DNA from: Mesorhizobium atlanticum
GTDB lineage: Bacteria > Pseudomonadota > Alphaproteobacteria > Rhizobiales > Rhizobiaceae
DNA: 64,000 nt
Direction of reading: 5' to 3'
Assembly (NCBI RefSeq): GCF_003289965.1
Contig: NZ_QMBQ01000001.1
Location: 868,001 to 932,000, forward strand
Shown here: positions 61,773-64,000 of the stretch, piece by piece
Position numbering within the stretch: the stretch's first letter is position 1
Layout: each line of letters opens with the position of its first letter
Notes under the pieces: model-generated
Told to the model about the DNA's origin: nothing
The model's database searches: none
Seen by the model: only the letters and a program-made list of their open reading frames with translations
Translations under genes and position numbers: made by a program

Positions 61773-62696
61773 ATGACCTTCCTGTTCAACTCCGATGCGC
61801 GGCGCGGCGCGATCTTCGCCGAAGCCTTCGCGAAGGAATTGCCTGACCTCCCCTTCATCATGGATCCCGCGACGGTCGATCCCGACACAGTGCGCTATCT
61901 CATCACCTGGACGGTGCCGGAAAACCTCGATCGCTACAGCAATCTGGAAATCCTGTTCTCCATCGGCGCCGGCGTCGACCAGTTCCGCTTCGATGCGGTG
62001 CCCGCGACGGTGAAGGTCGTGCGCATGATCGAGGAAGGCATCGTGCGCATGATGCAGGAATATGTCGCGCTCGCCGTGCTTGCGCTTCATCGCAACCTGC
62101 CCGCCTATCTGGCGCAGCAGCGCGCCAGCGAGTGGCGCGATATCGCGCAGCCTCAGGCCGGGTCGCGCCGGATCGGCGTGCTCGGTCTCGGCCAACTGGG
62201 CCAGGCCGTCCTCGACCGGCTGAAGCCTTTCGGCTTTCCGCTTGCCGGCTGGAGCCGCTCGCCGCGACACATCGAGGGCGTGGCCTGCCATCATGGCGAG
62301 CTTGGGCTGGAGAAGATGCTCACGGCTAGCGACATACTGGTCTGCCTGCTGCCGCTGACCGGGAAGACACGCGGCTTCCTCGATGCCGGGCTGTTTGCGA
62401 AACTGCCTGAAGGCGCAGCACTGATCCACACTGGGCGGGGGCCGCAGCTCGATCACGAAGCGCTAGTCGCCGCGCTCGACAGCGGCCAGCTTTCGGCGGC
62501 GATGATCGACGTCACCGATCCCGAGCCATTGCCCGCGGGCCATCCATTCTGGTCACATCCGAAGATCATCTTGACCCCGCATGTCGCCAGCGTCACCCAG
62601 CCGGCGACCGCCGCGCGCGCCGTCGTCGACAACATCAGGCGTCATCGCGCCGGTCTCGACCCGATCGGGCTCGTCGACCGGTCGCGCGGCTATTGA
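61773..62696 (+). CDS. D-2-hydroxyacid dehydrogenase (GhrA-like)
   Basis: The 307-aa protein has the Rossmann motif [12 protein letters not shown] near residue 143, [10 protein letters not shown], and the catalytic Arg, Glu and His ([27 protein letters not shown]). It is shorter than phosphoglycerate dehydrogenases and fits glyoxylate/hydroxypyruvate reductase A. The ATG follows AAGGAG, 13 bases after the deacylase stop. Confidence 0.88.
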   Translation: MTFLFNSDARRGAIFAEAFAKELPDLPFIMDPATVDPDTVRYLITWTVPENLDRYSNLEILFSIGAGVDQFRFDAVPATVKVVRMIEEGIVRMMQEYVALAVLALHRNLPAYLAQQRASEWRDIAQPQAGSRRIGVLGLGQLGQAVLDRLKPFGFPLAGWSRSPRHIEGVACHHGELGLEKMLTASDILVCLLPLTGKTRGFLDAGLFAKLPEGAALIHTGRGPQLDHEALVAALDSGQLSAAMIDVTDPEPLPAGHPFWSHPKIILTPHVASVTQPATAARAVVDNIRRHRAGLDPIGLVDRSRGY

Positions 62697-62720
62697 AGCT
62701 CCAACCAGAAAGGCCGCCCC

Positions 62721-63074
62721 TTGTCCCTGCTCAAGACCGTCGATACCGATCCGTCCTTCGCGCCACGCCAATCCAAGGCCTTGCCCGAGCGGCTGATCGC
62801 CGGCGACCCGGCCTTCAAGACCTGGGCGCAGGACGCCGCCAAGGACGACCTCGTCCACACCGGCGTCTGGGAAGCGACACCGGGCGAGACGCGCTCGATC
62901 AAGGGCGAGACCTTCGAATTCTGTCACATCCTCGCCGGCGTGATCGAAATCACGCCCGACGGCGGCAAGCCGGTGACTTATCGTGCCGGCGACAGTTTTG
63001 TCATGAAACCCGGCTTCACCGGCATTTGGAAGACCATCGAAACGGTGCGCAAGATCTACGTGACGGTCGGTTGA
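62721..63074 (+). CDS. Cupin-domain protein (DUF861 type)
   Basis: The 117-aa protein starts with TTG, 10 bases after AGAAAGG. The single cupin barrel is visible in ETFEFCHILAGVIEITPDGG and DSFVMKPGFTGIWKT. Such proteins often sit in catabolic operons as small-molecule isomerases or sensors. The residues 63075-63190 after it show no feature. Confidence 0.78.
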   Translation: MSLLKTVDTDPSFAPRQSKALPERLIAGDPAFKTWAQDAAKDDLVHTGVWEATPGETRSIKGETFEFCHILAGVIEITPDGGKPVTYRAGDSFVMKPGFTGIWKTIETVRKIYVTVG

Positions 63075-63218
63075 CGGCGCCCGGCTTCAGGCACCGCAAC
63101 AGATTTTGCCGTCCCGCCGGGCCTGCGCGCAACAATCGTCGGCGGTGGTTCGGCGAACGATGCATGCTGCTTGTCCGCCTACGCTAGGCTCATGGCCGAT
63201 GTTGCTGAGTGGTTGCCC

Positions 63219-64000
63219 ATGAGCCTGAACTTCGATCCGGACAAGGTTGCTCTCCCCGTCGGCCATTTCATCGGTGGCGAGTTGATCGCGGCAGAGGGCG
63301 CGATCGAGATGCGCCGCCCGTCGGACGGCAAGGCATACGCCGCCTGCCCGGTGGCGGGCGTCGACATGATCGACCGCGCAGTGGAAAGCGCCAAGGGGGC
63401 CCTGACGTCGAGCAACTGGGGCGGCGTTCGCCCGCGTGAGCGCACGAGGGCCCTGCAGGCCTGGGCCGACCTGATGGAGGCGGAAGCCGCGACGCTCGCC
63501 CGGATCGAGGCGCTGTCCTCGACGCGGCCCGTCGGCCAGCTCGTCGCGGGCGACATCGCCGTGACCGCCGAGCAGATCCGCTTCTTTGCCGAATTCGCCG
63601 ACAAGGAAGGCAGCGAGCTCGTACCGACCGACGACGCCAGCCTCGGCATGATCATGAGCGAGCCCTATGGCGTGGTCGGCGCGATCACGCCGTGGAATTT
63701 TCCGATCTCGATGGCGGGCTGGAAGCTCGGTCCGGCGCTGGCAGCCGGCAACGCAGTGGTGCTGAAGCCGTCGGAAATGACGCCCTTCTCGGCCGTCTAT
63801 CTGGCGGAACTCGCTGTGAGGGCCGGCCTGCCGGCGGGGCTGATCAATGTGGTGCTCGGCGACGGCCCGACGACCGGCACGGCGCTGACCGGCCATGCCG
63901 AGATCGCCAAGGTCAGCTTCACCGGCTCGACCCGCGCCGGTTCCGCCATCATGGAGAACGTCGCTCGTACCGGTGTCAAGCCGATGACGCTGGAACTCGG
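63219..64000 (+). CDS. Aldehyde dehydrogenase, N-terminal part (cut by window end)
   Basis: The visible 260 residues cover the cofactor-binding part of an ALDH: VVGAITPWNFPIS near residue 154, VLKPSEMTPFS and VSFTGSTRAGS, ending at TLEL just before the general-base loop. The catalytic Cys lies beyond the window. ATG 63219 is preferred because homologues begin near MSLNFDP; an in-frame ATG at 63192 is possible. It continues the deacylase-reductase-cupin series and would oxidise an aldehyde product. Confidence 0.85.
   Translation, partial: MSLNFDPDKVALPVGHFIGGELIAAEGAIEMRRPSDGKAYAACPVAGVDMIDRAVESAKGALTSSNWGGVRPRERTRALQAWADLMEAEAATLARIEALSSTRPVGQLVAGDIAVTAEQIRFFAEFADKEGSELVPTDDASLGMIMSEPYGVVGAITPWNFPISMAGWKLGPALAAGNAVVLKPSEMTPFSAVYLAELAVRAGLPAGLINVVLGDGPTTGTALTGHAEIAKVSFTGSTRAGSAIMENVARTGVKPMTLEL

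Noticed and set aside
60395-61888. Extension of the GNAT protein to 798 residues
   Set aside because: The added part is antisense to the ArgE-like gene and lacks any domain pattern.

Overview
The window reads as chromosomal or megaplasmid DNA of a Rhizobiales bacterium, most likely Mesorhizobium or a close Phyllobacteriaceae relative. The reasons are the high GC content, the dense operons joined by ATGA/GTGA overlaps, the large number of ABC uptake systems, and three hairpin repeats of the type scattered through rhizobial genomes (21112-21239, 38577-38692, 41894-42000). No rRNA, tRNA, CRISPR array, transposase or phage gene was recognised. The genus is inferred from style and repeats, not from a marker gene.

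Layout. (A) 1-5773: a minus-strand operon with an MFS transporter (cut by the window edge), a MaoC hydratase, a DUF35 Zn-ribbon protein, a thiolase-like protein lacking the nucleophilic Cys, and an acetoacetyl-CoA synthetase; an acetyl-CoA acetyltransferase diverges from it across a 12-bp palindrome. (B) 5867-11075: a perfect FNR/FixK-type box, a 59-aa ORF, and a YhiI-RbbA-YhhJ type exporter. (C) 11355-29776: a TetR regulator, a CUT2 sugar-type ABC importer with Zn-ADH, ALDH and GMC oxidoreductase, then CoA-transferase, enoyl-CoA hydratase, acyl-CoA dehydrogenase, SDR, a DUF993 aldolase-like protein, a TIM-barrel isomerase and two aldo/keto reductases. A shared 16-bp inverted repeat (GTAACTA-nn-TRGTTAY) sits in three intergenic regions of this block, with a degenerate copy in front of the TetR gene, so the block looks like one regulon.

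(D) 29984-41753: a GntR-controlled sugar-acid cluster with four enolase-superfamily enzymes, a NIPSNAP protein, a CUT1 ABC importer and an RraA-family aldolase. (E) 42030-51280: a branched-chain-amino-acid-type ABC importer whose binding protein lies at the far end of a divergent operon with a GntR regulator, DUF3830, TIGR04076-like, NTF2-like and aldo/keto reductase genes; LivGFHM-type genes and an FAD amine oxidase run the other way. (F) 51384-59379: a small YHS/TRASH-like zinc protein, an RND efflux pump with divergent TetR regulator, a membrane protein plus lipoprotein-hydrolase pair, and another TetR. (G) 59492-64000: a GNAT protein, an ArgE-like deacylase, a GhrA-like reductase, a cupin, and an ALDH cut by the window end.

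Taken together this is a catabolic region: four separately regulated uptake-plus-degradation modules, with one possibly microaerobic exporter and one drug-type efflux system. The most novel-looking part is block C, where a sugar-type importer is wired to beta-oxidation-like CoA chemistry under one predicted operator.
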